Shown here piece after piece: positions 18,942-27,923 of a stretch of DNA of 64,000 bases. Positions within the stretch are counted from its first letter, which is position 1; each line of letters opens with the position of its first letter. Source of the DNA: Deltaproteobacteria bacterium (lineage in GTDB: Bacteria; Lernaellota; Lernaellaia; JACKCT01); contig JAOSJX010000001.1 in the NCBI GenBank assembly GCA_027493875.1, forward strand, positions 62,001-126,000, in the 5' to 3' direction. A program made the position numbers and the translations under genes. The notes below the pieces were generated by a model. The model was given only the letters and a program-made list of their open reading frames with translations, had not been told where the DNA came from and made no database searches.

Positions 18942-20327
18942 ATGCGGCCAGAGAAAATTCTAATCGTAGACGATGATGACGCCCATTTGGCTACAGTGGG
19001 AATGATTCTCGAAGGTCAGTACCGGTTCGACACAGCTCATTCCGGCGAAGAGGCGCTTGAGCTTCTCAAAAACCAGTCCATCGATTTGGTCGTTTTGGAT
19101 TTCATGATGCCGGGAGGCATGAACGGACTTACCACGCTTAAACACATCAAGACCTACTGGCCAAACACCGAAGTCGTTTTTACAACAGTGGTTGACGATC
19201 CTGAAAACATTGTCGAGGCAATCAAGGCCGGGGCGTTCGACTACATCATCAAAGGCTTTGCCCCGGAAGACTTGCTGAACAAAATTAACAACGCGTTAGA
19301 AGGCGCCCGCATTAAGCAAAAGCTTCAGCACATCGCAGATCCTGACGGGATCAGTCTATTTGGAGAGATGCTTATTGGCCCGTCACTACGCTCACGCAAA
19401 TTACTCGAAGAGCTTGCTTTTGCTGCCGGCACATCTGCAACTTGCCTTCTTATTGGTGAAACCGGAACAGGAAAAGATTTGGCGGCAAGGTACATTCATA
19501 AAAACAGCGATCGACGCAATCAAATTTTCGTCCCGGTAAATCTTCCGGCTCTGCCGGCCAATTTGATCGAATCAATTTTGTTTGGCCATGAGAAGGGCTC
19601 TTTCACCGGAGCACTTCGATCTCAGATCGGGAAATTTGAGTTCGCCAACAAAGGGACCATTCTTCTGGATGAAATTGGAGACTTGTCTATCGAGCATCAG
19701 GTCAAACTCCTGCGCGTCATTGAGACGGGTGAGATCGAGCGAATAGGCTGTAACGACAAAAATTCGGGTAGAGGTTCGAATCATTGCCGCAACTTCAAGA
19801 AACTTGGACGAGCTCGTTGATAAGGGTGATTTTCGGAGAGGATTTGTACTACCGGCTTAACGTTCTTAAAATTTACGTTCCTTCACTCCGAGAGCGCAAA
19901 GAAGATACGGAGATACTGGCAAAGCATTTCCTTCGGACGTTTGCAAAAAAATACAACAAACAGGTGAGCGAATTCTCCGAAAGCGCCATGGCAGTTCTGC
20001 GTCAGTATCCCTGGCGTGGAAATATCCGGAGAATTAGCACACATGATTGAAAGAGTCGTTATTTACTCGAAGAGGTACCGAATCGACGCGGGCGAACTGC
20101 CAACGGAACTGCATTTTCCGCCAACGGAAAAAAAGGATACTCGAGGTCTCGAAGGACGAAAAGAAGAATTCGAGAAACGGTTAATCGAACAAGCCCTAAA
20201 GGAGTCGAGATTTAATCGCTCTCGGGCGGCGAGAAAACTCGACATGCCCATTGGGACTCTTCGATACCGAATACAAAAGCTCGGAATTGTCATCGCAGAC
20301 GATGAGGAGGACGATCGTGCCGTTTAG
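18942..20327 (+). CDS. NtrC-family sigma-54-dependent response regulator (three frameshifts)
   Basis: Phosphorylation-controlled activator of sigma-54 promoters. Receiver domain: acidic pocket IVDDDDAH and phosphoacceptor Asp53 in VVLDFMMPGG. AAA+ domain: Walker A GETGTGKD, sigma-54 contact loop GHEKGSFTGA (GSFTGA where GAFTGA is the norm), Walker B LLDEIGDL. A Fis-type HTH closes the protein (NRSRAARKLDMPIGTLRYR). ATG 18942 has AGGA upstream. Three one-base insertions (extra A near 19757, extra G near 19838 and near 20026) must be removed; together they restore one frame, giving VEVRIIAATSRNLDELVDKG, FREDLYYRLN and WRGNIRELAHM. The end overlaps the TonB receptor gene. Its partner is probably the kinase at 25460. 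Confidence 0.88.
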
Positions 20328-22281
20328 ATTTTTCTGTTATATTATTATCGCGATAGTCATTATTCAATTTCCTTCGATATCGCAAAGCCAGGAAACCGAT
20401 CCTGATGATAATTCCAATGGCGAGACTCTTCCTGAAGTGGTCGTTACCGCAACCCGAACGGAATCCGATCGACAACGACTACCATATATTGTCGACACAG
20501 TTGCGTCAGACGACATGAGCAATAAAAGCCTTTTCGCATCGTCCGATCTAATGCCGGAGTTATCTGGATTCAACATGTACAGAGGCGGTGGTTATGGGGC
20601 ACCTTCCGTGCTGAGCTTTCGTGGCGCTGACAAAAGCCATACGCTTTTCCTTATCGACGGCATTCCCATTTCGAATCCTTTTTTTGGTAGTGCCGACGTT
20701 GAATCGCTAACTCTTTTCGGATTCGACAAGATTGAAATCGTAAAAACTGACCAAAGCGTCCTCTATGGAACGGAGGCCGTTAACGGAGTTGTAAATTTTA
20801 GGACTGATCCCCAACCAACGCCTGCAACAGCCACACTCCTCGGAAGGGTTGGGAATTTTGGCCTCTTCGAAACCGGAGCCCGAGTTTCCGGGAAAAATAA
20901 TGATAATGATGACGCATATAGTTTGGCCGTCCTTGAAACCGAAATCGCCGGCCGCAGAGACGATGAGCATTTCCACGCCTTACACGTCTCTGGTTACGAA
21001 AGCCTTTGGGCTACGGACAGTTTGAACGTAACAACTACACTGCGATTTCTGGACACAAGAAAAGAACTCTCTCAAGACATCATTTTTGACCCTGCTGCGG
21101 AACAGCTCCGCATGGTCAAGGACAAAAACCGCGAGTTTTTTACAAAAGCTTTCTCGGTGGCGTTTTGGCGAAATACACCCTGTTAAATACTTGGAAACGC
21201 AAGTGTTCAGCAACATATTTTACAACGAGCAGATCGAGGATAATTCTGCTGAGCAAGGTGTTTCGTACGAGCCAAACGAAGTGCATACTGATGTTCGTGC
21301 CGCACGATATATGGCTGGAGCAAACGCCAAACTGTCGTTATTTGAAATGAACGATTTTATCGCGGGATTCGACTACCGGCGGGAGGAAAGCTTTGCACAA
21401 TTGTTTGCAAGCTATGCGCCTCTCCAGGAGCTGCCAATTGAACGCATGGTTCGTGAAAACAATTCTTTTATTTTTACGACCTTTTTGACTACGACGGGTG
21501 GTTCCAGTTAGCGTTCGGTGCTCGATACACGAATAATCGAGATTACGAGGAAGTCATCACACGTAAGATGAACGCCGCTTTTAACGTCAAGCCAATTGGA
21601 TTTCGGGTTTTTGGCGGGTATGGCGAGGGGGTATCGATTGCCGTCTCTCCAAGAGCTGCACAATCCACTCTTTGGCAATCCCGATCTCGACGCCGAGCGA
21701 AGCAGAAATCAAGAAATTGGAATTCAGGAGACGCTGTTCAAAAAGATTTCTTGCGCAGGCGACGGCATTTTCTACCGAAGTGGTTGATCTTATCGAAGCC
21801 GACGCCAGCTCTGGAACTTTTGAGAACATCGCTGAGACGACCTCAAAGGGCATCGAATCTACGGTAAGCCTTGGACCATTTTTCAATGTCTCAGCGGTGG
21901 GCCATCATTTATATAACGAAGCGTACGACGAAGAAGATAAAGAAACCCAACTACCTTTTCGCCCGAAGAACACATTCAAATATCATCTCGATTACAACGA
22001 CAATCGGATATTTGGGACCGTCGGCGGAATTTTCGTTTCTGAAAGAGAAGACCCCGTACCGATCATCGACGAAAGCGGTGACTTGCAGGACGGGGAGCTT
22101 GAGCGCTATCAGATTTTTTACGCAGCTTTAAGCGGTATCGTCTATAGCAGTCCTTCATGCATGAAGGAGTTAAAACTTTTTCGGCCGCGCCGACAACATT
22201 CTCGATAAAGAATATGAAGAGCAGAGAGCCACGCCGATGCCGGGCCGCTCATTCTCGGCCGGTGCTGAGATTGCCTTTTAG
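20317..22281 (+). CDS. TonB-dependent outer-membrane receptor (several frameshifts)
   Basis: Energy-coupled outer-membrane transporter. GTG 20317 has GAGGAGG six bases upstream and lies inside the end of the regulator gene. A signal peptide (CYIIIAIVIIQFPSISQSQ) is followed by an acidic stretch, the plug start LPEVVVTATRTES, then SFRGADKSHTLFLIDGIPI and VLYGTEAVNGVVNF, as in BtuB/cirA-like receptors. The barrel continues across frame breaks near 21172, 21500-21590 and 21690-21770 (also about 22150) and ends NILDKEYEEQ...GAEIAF with the expected terminal Phe. Corrected length is about 650 aa. The cargo is unknown; the neighbouring peptide maturase makes a modified peptide a natural candidate, by inference. 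Confidence 0.85.
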
Positions 22282-22405
22282 AACCATTTTAAGATAATCT
22301 TTTTCCGCGGTCGGAAGGGCGAATATCCACCAGAATTAACAGAATTTCGCTTTTTTCCCGCCCTCGCGGTAGCAATATTCCCAATAATACCAATTAGTTA
22401 TCGTC
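22282..22405 (+). promoter_or_regulatory. Candidate enhancer region upstream of the sigma-54 promoter
   Basis: An AT-rich gap between the receptor stop and the sigma-54 promoter, at the distance where NtrC-type activators usually bind. It contains the near-repeat GAATTAACAGAATT and a pair of GC-rich blocks (CCGCG...GGGCG and CGCCCTCGCGG) that are partly complementary. No terminator with a clear U tract follows the receptor gene. Confidence 0.35.
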
Positions 22406-22420
22406 TGGCACGATAATCGC
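22406..22420 (+). promoter_or_regulatory. Sigma-54 (-24/-12) promoter for the radical SAM gene
   Basis: TGGCACGATAATCGC agrees with the consensus TGGCACGN4TTGC at ten of eleven defined positions, with the correct GG-to-GC spacing. The expected transcript start near 22432 leaves a 5' leader of about 30 bases before the proposed TTG start at 22463. A sigma-54 activator is encoded in the same island. Confidence 0.7.
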
Positions 22421-22462
22421 CTTGCAAGCACAAGAATTTCATTTTTTTGCGAGGCGAGTACA

Positions 22463-23788
22463 TTGAAAAAAATCCCAATTCAACGTCGTCATTCCCATCT
22501 CCAAAAACGGCGCTCGATTCGTAATCAACACGATGACGAACGCCGTCGTCCGTTTTAATCCCGATTTTGACCGTAAATTCACAAGTGCTTGTGAAACGGG
22601 ATTTGCTGGGAAGGTAGACGAGGAGATCCAAAAAGCTCTTCCATCCCTCCGCAAAAACGGCTTCGTCGTCGATAGCAATATCGATGAAATGGCTACGGCC
22701 AAGAACCAGTTTCAAAAATTAGATTTCAGAAACGGGAACTCTCCATCGCGGTCATGGTGACGTACGCGTGCAACTTTAGATGTCGCTACTGCTATCAAGC
22801 GCAGAAAGTCGTTAGCCGGCGCATGAATCCAGAAACGCAGCAAGCGTTTCTAGATTGGGCAACCAGACAGATTCGAAAGAAATGTCCTGAGATCGTCAAA
22901 CTTGATTTTTACGGTGGGGAGCCTTTTCTCGAAACGGAAATGATCCGTCGTTTTGCAAATTATTTCCATGACCTGGCCAAAAGAATGCATTCAAACTTTC
23001 AATGGGAGCCATCTCAAATGGCTACTTCGTCGAGCGGGAATTCATCGAGGAACTCAAACCGTTGGGCCTGGACTGGCTGAAAATTACTGTTGATGGAAAC
23101 AAGAAGCCCCACGATTTTTATCGACCGGCCGCAAATAAAAAAATCAAGCTACGATAGAATTCTTGACCGAGTCTTGTCTGTTGGAGACTTAGTTGATGTA
23201 CGACTCACAGGAAATTTCGATCCCGGAAATCTTGAAAGCTTTAAAGCCCACCTTCGGTTCATGCATGAAGCCGGAATTCACCGCATCATCAAACACTTAC
23301 AGATTCGACCCATTATTAAGAGTGAGACAAATTTCGGATACGACGACTCTTGCGGAGGTCAATGCTCATACAAAGAGGTCCCTGGTGAGCAATACCTGGA
23401 GCTACGTGACTTTGCCGCAGAACTGGATTTTCCCTTGCTTGATACGATCGCTTTTGGGCCTTGCGAAGCGGTCATCGAGAATGCGTACAACGTCGATCCA
23501 TACGGTGATTTGTACAAATGTCCTGCGTATGTCGGGAATAAGGAACATGCCGTTGGATCGGTCTTCTCCGACGCGTTAAGCGATATCAACGATCTCTATT
23601 TATCTGTCGAACCGTTTTCCGATTGTCATGGTTGTCCGTTCATCCCCCTTTGCTACGGCTCATGCCGCTACGCCGCGGACAGCTTCGAAGAGAAACTCTG
23701 CGACAAACCCTATTTCGAACAAGTTGTCGTTCCCGTTCTGTTCAGGAAGGCGCGAGAGCGCTCTCGCGCCATGGACGCTCACACCTAA
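22463..23788 (+). CDS. Radical SAM/SPASM peptide-modifying enzyme (frameshifted)
   Basis: Radical S-adenosylmethionine enzyme of the SPASM group, which install crosslinks or other changes in ribosomal peptides. The N-terminal part (FNVVIPISKNGARFVINT, then KRELSIAVMVTYAC) resembles other SPASM peptide maturases. The SAM cluster motif is CNFRCRYC (CxxxCxxC), followed by LDFYGGEPFLE. The C-terminal SPASM domain has PCEAV, GDLYKC, CHGCPFIPLCYGSC and a last Cys in KLCDKP. I propose TTG 22463 (GAGG eight bases before) with one A too many in the A7 run; other one-base errors lie near 22715, 23020 and 23135. It follows the sigma-54 promoter and is followed after 14 bp by a 20-codon ORF, its likely substrate. 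Confidence 0.88.
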
Positions 23789-23802
23789 CACTGGAGGATC
23801 TC

Positions 23803-23865
23803 ATGGACGTTCTTCACGAGTCCGAAGAGCAACTGATGCCGAGTTGCCCGTATTTTCGCTACTGA
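23803..23865 (+). CDS. Candidate RiPP precursor peptide, 20 aa
   Basis: A 20-codon ORF starts 14 bp after the radical SAM stop, with an ideal ribosome site (GGAGG, five bases before ATG). The product has an acidic leader-like part (MDVLHESEEQLMPS) and a short tail CPYFRY with one Cys, two Tyr, one Phe and one Arg. A terminator hairpin follows 22 bp after the stop, so maturase and peptide form a two-gene unit. Radical SAM/SPASM enzymes commonly act on a small ORF next door (established pattern, as with PqqA, MftA and Xye peptides). The YFR and FRY tripeptides would fit three-residue cyclophane formation, which is inference. It matches no precursor family I remember. Confidence 0.65.
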   Translation: MDVLHESEEQLMPSCPYFRY

Positions 23866-23887
23866 TACTCTGCGATAGATTGCAGTC

Positions 23888-23916
23888 GGGCGGGGACTCC
23901 CCGCCCTTTCCTTTTT
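23888..23916 (+). terminator. Rho-independent terminator after the mini-ORF
   Basis: A perfect 8-bp GC stem (GGGCGGGG/CCCCGCCC) with a 3-base loop is followed by TTTCCTTTTT. It ends the maturase-peptide unit and separates it from the binding-protein gene that starts 15 bp later, which may depend on read-through or its own promoter. Confidence 0.9.
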
Positions 23917-23930
23917 AACGTGAACCGATA

Positions 23931-25470
23931 ATGATATTTGCAATGCGAAGCGATTTGCCACACCTCGCGACAACGATTTTCATCTTAGTAGTTCTTTCAG
24001 GCTTTGGCGGTTGTTCCCAATGTGACGAGTCGGTCGAAACTGAAAACGTCATCTTTGTGGGGGATTTCGGCGACGAAATTCACCTCAGCTTCGTTCCCTT
24101 TGATCAAAACGCGCTCAATACCACGGCATATTGGAGTCTAATTTATAGATCGCTATTCAAATTTGATGAAAATGGAGAAATCGTTCCCGACCTAGCGAAA
24201 TCATACGAACCCTCAAGCGACCGCAGAACTTGGGTTTTGAAATCCGGCAAGATGCCCGGTTTCACGACGGTTCGCCGATTGAGGCTTCCGATGTCGTGGC
24301 GAGCCTTGGAGCATACATTCAAAATTCAATGGGTCTACTCAGTGATGCTTTTATTGCGCGTTTCCAGATTATCAACAACCATTCCTTCTCCATTAAGCTG
24401 AGCGAGCCGTCCACCTCTTTTCTGCGAGATCTACATTGGCCCATTCTTCCTCGCCAAATTGCTCTCGAATATTCTTCCCCGCGTCATCCGGTCGAGCCCG
24501 TTGGCTCGGGACAATTTCTACTAAAACGATCGGAGAAAGAATTCCGCCTTGTTCCTTCACGTAAAGATTCAGACGCTGGCGCTACAATTGTTCCTCGTTT
24601 TTTTCCTACCGCCGATGAAGTCTGGAACGCCGCACTTACGAAAGCAATCGATTGCGCTCTCGGCCTTTCTCAAAGCCAGTTACGCTCTCTCAAAATCTTC
24701 CTTACATTCATACCTATAAGGTCAGATCACCCTATTTTATTTACGCGGCCTTTAATCACGAATCTGAGCCGTTCTTGGACCTGAATTTGAAAAAGAGTAT
24801 TTATGCCGCCGTCGTTAATCAGCCAATTCCAGAATCACTGGGCCCACGCTGTATAGGGCCTGACTACAGACTTGGAGTAGGACAACGAGAAAATACCCTT
24901 CGAACTGAAGCAAGCAATTTCGTATCGACGGTTGGCGGATATGAAACGCGAGGAAGCCGCCTCACGAAAGAGGGGAAACCTCTGGAATTTTCAATAACCG
25001 TCTGCGACGGCGACGCTGAACTCGTATTTGCTGCACTATGGATGAAGGATGCCTTCAGAAAGCTGGGGCTGTATCCGTCAATCGTCATTGAAAATATGGA
25101 GTCCTCGTATAAAAAGCTCCAAGCGCAGGATTTCCAACTATTTCTCTGTATGTTCAATTCGGAGCTGGATTGGCTTTATTGGCATTCGGAAGCTACCGAA
25201 AATGGCCAGAATTTTGGGCACTATTTGAATCCGAAGGTAGATCAACTGCTTGATGCGCAGGCGTATCTAATATCAGAAGACAACGAAGCGAGGGAACGGA
25301 ACTTTGATTTACTGATCGCTGAAATGGGAAATAATCCTCCCGGCATTTTTGTCAGCTGGAAAGAATGGGAGATCGCGGTGAATTCGCGTCTAGAAAACGT
25401 GACCCTTAATCCATTTGATCTTTTAGCAAATATCGGCGAATGGAGAGTTCGGCGGAACCATGAAAAATAA
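23931..25470 (+). CDS. Orphan family-5 oligopeptide-binding lipoprotein (two frameshifts)
   Basis: Extracellular solute-binding protein of the DppA/OppA type. The signal ends in VLSGFGGC, an acceptable lipobox. The mature part begins with the family pattern LNTTAYWSLIYRSLFKFDENGEIVPDLAKSYE-like, then DARFHDGSPIEASDV and later VGSGQFLL; the C-terminal lobe has NLKKSIYAAV and LWMKDAFRKLGL. One T is missing near 24236 (restoring TWVFEIRQDARF) and another shift is needed near 24690. About 510 aa when corrected. There is no permease or ATPase gene nearby. The stop overlaps the kinase start by 11 bp, so the pair is translationally coupled, suggesting a ligand-presenting role for the kinase rather than transport (inference). 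Confidence 0.82.
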
Positions 25471-27208
25471 ACTCGCCATAAAGCTCGGTGGCGTCTTTCT
25501 CGTTACGACGCTTATCCCATTTATTGTTTTCGGAATTATTTCCGTTCAGCGTGCCAAAAAAGCCGCCGAAGAAACCATTTACGTTCGTTCTGCTCAAGAA
25601 TCGACACAAGCAGCCGGCCGTGTCGAGGATTTCATTCGAAGCACAGGAGTCATTCTGGAGGCGATGGCCAACAACGTATCGCAATTTGGAGTTGAAGCGT
25701 GGCAGCTGCAATCGATTATTGATAGCTACGTCCTACATCTTGACCGTTTTTCATACCTTCGGATTGTTGACGCTAATAATCGCGTGCTGGCTGAAACGCC
25801 AAGGCCCACAGCATATAAAGAAAAACTCAGCAACATTGCTGACGTTGAGAAAATGATCGACGCACGAGGTATTTTTCGATCAGAAATGTACATTGAGGAC
25901 TTTCAGCCGTACATGTCGATCGTCGTGGACATCCCATCAACACGTAAAGACAAGTTATTCCTTCAGGCTGATTTATCGTTGATCACGATATGGGATTATG
26001 TCGACAACCTTTTTGTCGATGGATCGAACAATGTCTACATTGTTTCAGAAAAAGGAACGCTATTGGCTCACAGTGATCCGAAATTCAAAGCAGATGTTTT
26101 TCGTGGTATTGGGTCCGCTAGATATCCTTCAGTCGTGTCTAAAGAGGACGTATCCCCAAAAGTCATCATCTCTGAAGGCTGGGACGGGGAGGATTCGTTC
26201 CTTGTCGGCGCGCCAATTCCGATGCTGGGTTGGAGTCTTGTCATTACGCAGCCGGTGCAGGTGACATTTCGCGCAGTTCGCCAGCTGACATGGACGTTAG
26301 TAATTGCTATCGCCTTTTTTTGTATCAGCGTTGTCGTTATCGGCTATCTCTCAGGAAATTGGCTCGTTATTACGCCGATAAACCATCTCCTGGCGATGAC
26401 GCGCGCCGTTGGACGAGGAGATTTCACCAAGCGGGTTACGACCCACCGTAATGACGAATTAGGAGAATTGGCCATTGCGTTCGGAGAGATGCAGGATCGG
26501 TTGGTTGATTATCAACGGGAAATCGAGATTAACGCGCGGACATCGTTTCTCGCCAGAATCGCGGCAGGTTTAGTTCACGACATGAAGCATCCGATTGCAA
26601 TTATCTCAACAATGTCCAAGTTATTGAAAACAAAAATCAACGAAGAAGGTTTCGTCGATAAATATTATGGTATCGTTCAAAAGGAGGTCGGTAACGCCTC
26701 AACGTTCTTGCAAAACCTCAATGATCTTGCAAAGCCGTCGAAAACAAATATTAAGAAGGTCAACGTTTCAGAGACGCTTCAGAGAATTGCAGAGAGTCTT
26801 CGGTTCAAGGCTAAGGACGACGAGATCCATTTAAGCAGCGATATCCCAAACGGCCTCGTTGCTGAGCTGGACCAATTTCTTTTCGAACGCGTAGTGACAA
26901 ATTTGGCGGTCAACGCCATCCAGGCCGTCGGCTCAAATGGTCACGTGAAAATTGCCGCTCAACGTGAGGCCCAAATGATAATGATTCAAATCGAGGATGA
27001 TGGCCCTGGAATTCCTGGTGACCGTCTCGACACGCTCTTTAATGATTTTGTGACAACAAAAAAGAATGGCCTCGGACTCGGGCTTCCTATCGCCAAAAAG
27101 TTCACCGAAGAAATGAATGGCTCAATCTCTGTTCAGTCCGATGAAGGAAAAGGTACAACTCTTACGCTTCGATTTACGAGCGTCCAAGATACCTCGGAAT
27201 TAGCGTGA
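25460..27208 (+). CDS. Sensor histidine kinase with large extracytoplasmic domain and HAMP
   Basis: 582 aa with an intact frame, unusual in this window. A first membrane segment (FLVTTLIPFIVFGIISV) and a second near residues 275-297 (VIAIAFFCISVVVIGYL) enclose about 250 extracytoplasmic residues of double-Cache type (LRIVDANNRVLAETPR, VYIVSEKGTLLAHSDP, MLGWSLVITQP). HAMP follows, then an H-box with His in GLVHDMKHPIAI, and an ATPase domain with NLAVNAIQAVG, DDGPGIPGD and GLGLGLPIAKKF. The ATG lies inside the end of the binding-protein gene. It is the only kinase in the island, so it is the probable partner of the NtrC-type regulator at 18942. The ligand may be the peptide-bound lipoprotein, by inference. 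Confidence 0.9.
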   Translation: MKNKLAIKLGGVFLVTTLIPFIVFGIISVQRAKKAAEETIYVRSAQESTQAAGRVEDFIRSTGVILEAMANNVSQFGVEAWQLQSIIDSYVLHLDRFSYLRIVDANNRVLAETPRPTAYKEKLSNIADVEKMIDARGIFRSEMYIEDFQPYMSIVVDIPSTRKDKLFLQADLSLITIWDYVDNLFVDGSNNVYIVSEKGTLLAHSDPKFKADVFRGIGSARYPSVVSKEDVSPKVIISEGWDGEDSFLVGAPIPMLGWSLVITQPVQVTFRAVRQLTWTLVIAIAFFCISVVVIGYLSGNWLVITPINHLLAMTRAVGRGDFTKRVTTHRNDELGELAIAFGEMQDRLVDYQREIEINARTSFLARIAAGLVHDMKHPIAIISTMSKLLKTKINEEGFVDKYYGIVQKEVGNASTFLQNLNDLAKPSKTNIKKVNVSETLQRIAESLRFKAKDDEIHLSSDIPNGLVAELDQFLFERVVTNLAVNAIQAVGSNGHVKIAAQREAQMIMIQIEDDGPGIPGDRLDTLFNDFVTTKKNGLGLGLPIAKKFTEEMNGSISVQSDEGKGTTLTLRFTSVQDTSELA

Positions 27209-27297
27209 ACGGCGGACGAAACCACGACGTTTTCTATTGGAGTTAACGATATGGTTCCTTATTTTTCTTGAGGACAACCAATATTTGATCCAAATAT

Positions 27298-27335
27298 AAA
27301 GCCCCCAAAACCGTTGTGATTTCGGGGGCTTTTTT
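27298..27335. terminator. Bidirectional terminator between the kinase and tRNA-fMet
   Basis: A hairpin with AAAGCCCCC pairing to GGGGGCTTT is followed on the plus strand by T7. It can end the plus-strand kinase transcript and the minus-strand tRNA transcript, which converge here. It is homologous to the hairpin at 15112-15146. Confidence 0.8.
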
Positions 27336-27337
27336 CG

Positions 27338-27411
<74 letters not shown>

Positions 27412-27423
27412 TCACCGCGCCGA

Positions 27424-27452
27424 ACACTAGGGCAGCGCCCGCATGGTGTCAA
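27424..27452 (-). promoter_or_regulatory. Sigma-70-type promoter for tRNA-fMet
   Basis: On the minus strand TTGACA (27452-27447) and TAGTGT (27429-27424) are separated by 17 bp. The predicted start lies a few bases before the tRNA 5' end at 27411. Confidence 0.7.
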
Positions 27453-27522
27453 GGGGATTCGGACGAACCGGACACGCGCCCGAAATCGTCCTCGAGACGC
27501 ACGATATCGTCTTCGCCGAAGC

Positions 27523-27813
27523 TTAGTCGCCGGTCTGCACTTCGATAAACACCAAAGCCGATTTACCGGTACTTTCGACGCGGTGCTTTTGTTCTCGGGC
27601 GATATCCACCGAACTTCCGGGCCCGACCTCGATCCGTTCGTCGTCGCGCGTCACGATCCCGGTGCCGTACACGACGTACCAATGCTCCGCCCGCCGGCGA
27701 TGGTATTGAAGCGACAGCCGCCGGCCCGGATGAACGATAATCCGCTTGACCTTGCACCGGTCTTCGTCAAGAAGCACTTCAAAATAACCCCAAGGCCGTT
27801 CGTCGCCGTACAT
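27523..27813 (-). CDS. Cupin protein, mannose-6-phosphate isomerase type II-like
   Basis: A 96-aa single-domain cupin. RPWGYFEVLLDEDRCKVKR and VHPGRRLSLQYHRRRAEHW match the isomerase domain at the C-terminus of bifunctional ManC/AlgA proteins, with the metal-binding His residues in YHRRRAEHW. WYVVYGTGIVTRDDE and the late HRVES complete the barrel. As a free-standing domain it may isomerise mannose-6-phosphate/fructose-6-phosphate, though many such small cupins are unproven. The frame is intact. It lies just outside the island, beyond the tRNA promoter. Confidence 0.78.
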   Translation of the reverse strand: MYGDERPWGYFEVLLDEDRCKVKRIIVHPGRRLSLQYHRRRAEHWYVVYGTGIVTRDDERIEVGPGSSVDIAREQKHRVESTGKSALVFIEVQTGD

Positions 27814-27923
27814 TACGTCCTCCCCTTCTCCGGCGCGTCGACGGCCATCGGCTCTTCCTCGGACCGCGCCCGTGGCACGGGCATCTTAGCGAAAACGCAA
27901 GTCCGAGGAAAAGGCGGCGCGCC

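Noticed and set aside
22406-22426. Alternative -12 element at TTGCA further downstream of TGGCAC
   Set aside because: Spacing is five bases too long for sigma-54; the TCGC element at the correct spacing is preferred.
22398-22715. Minus-strand 105-codon frame over the maturase start
   Set aside because: Antisense to the N-terminal maturase sequence that fits SPASM enzymes; no translation signal.
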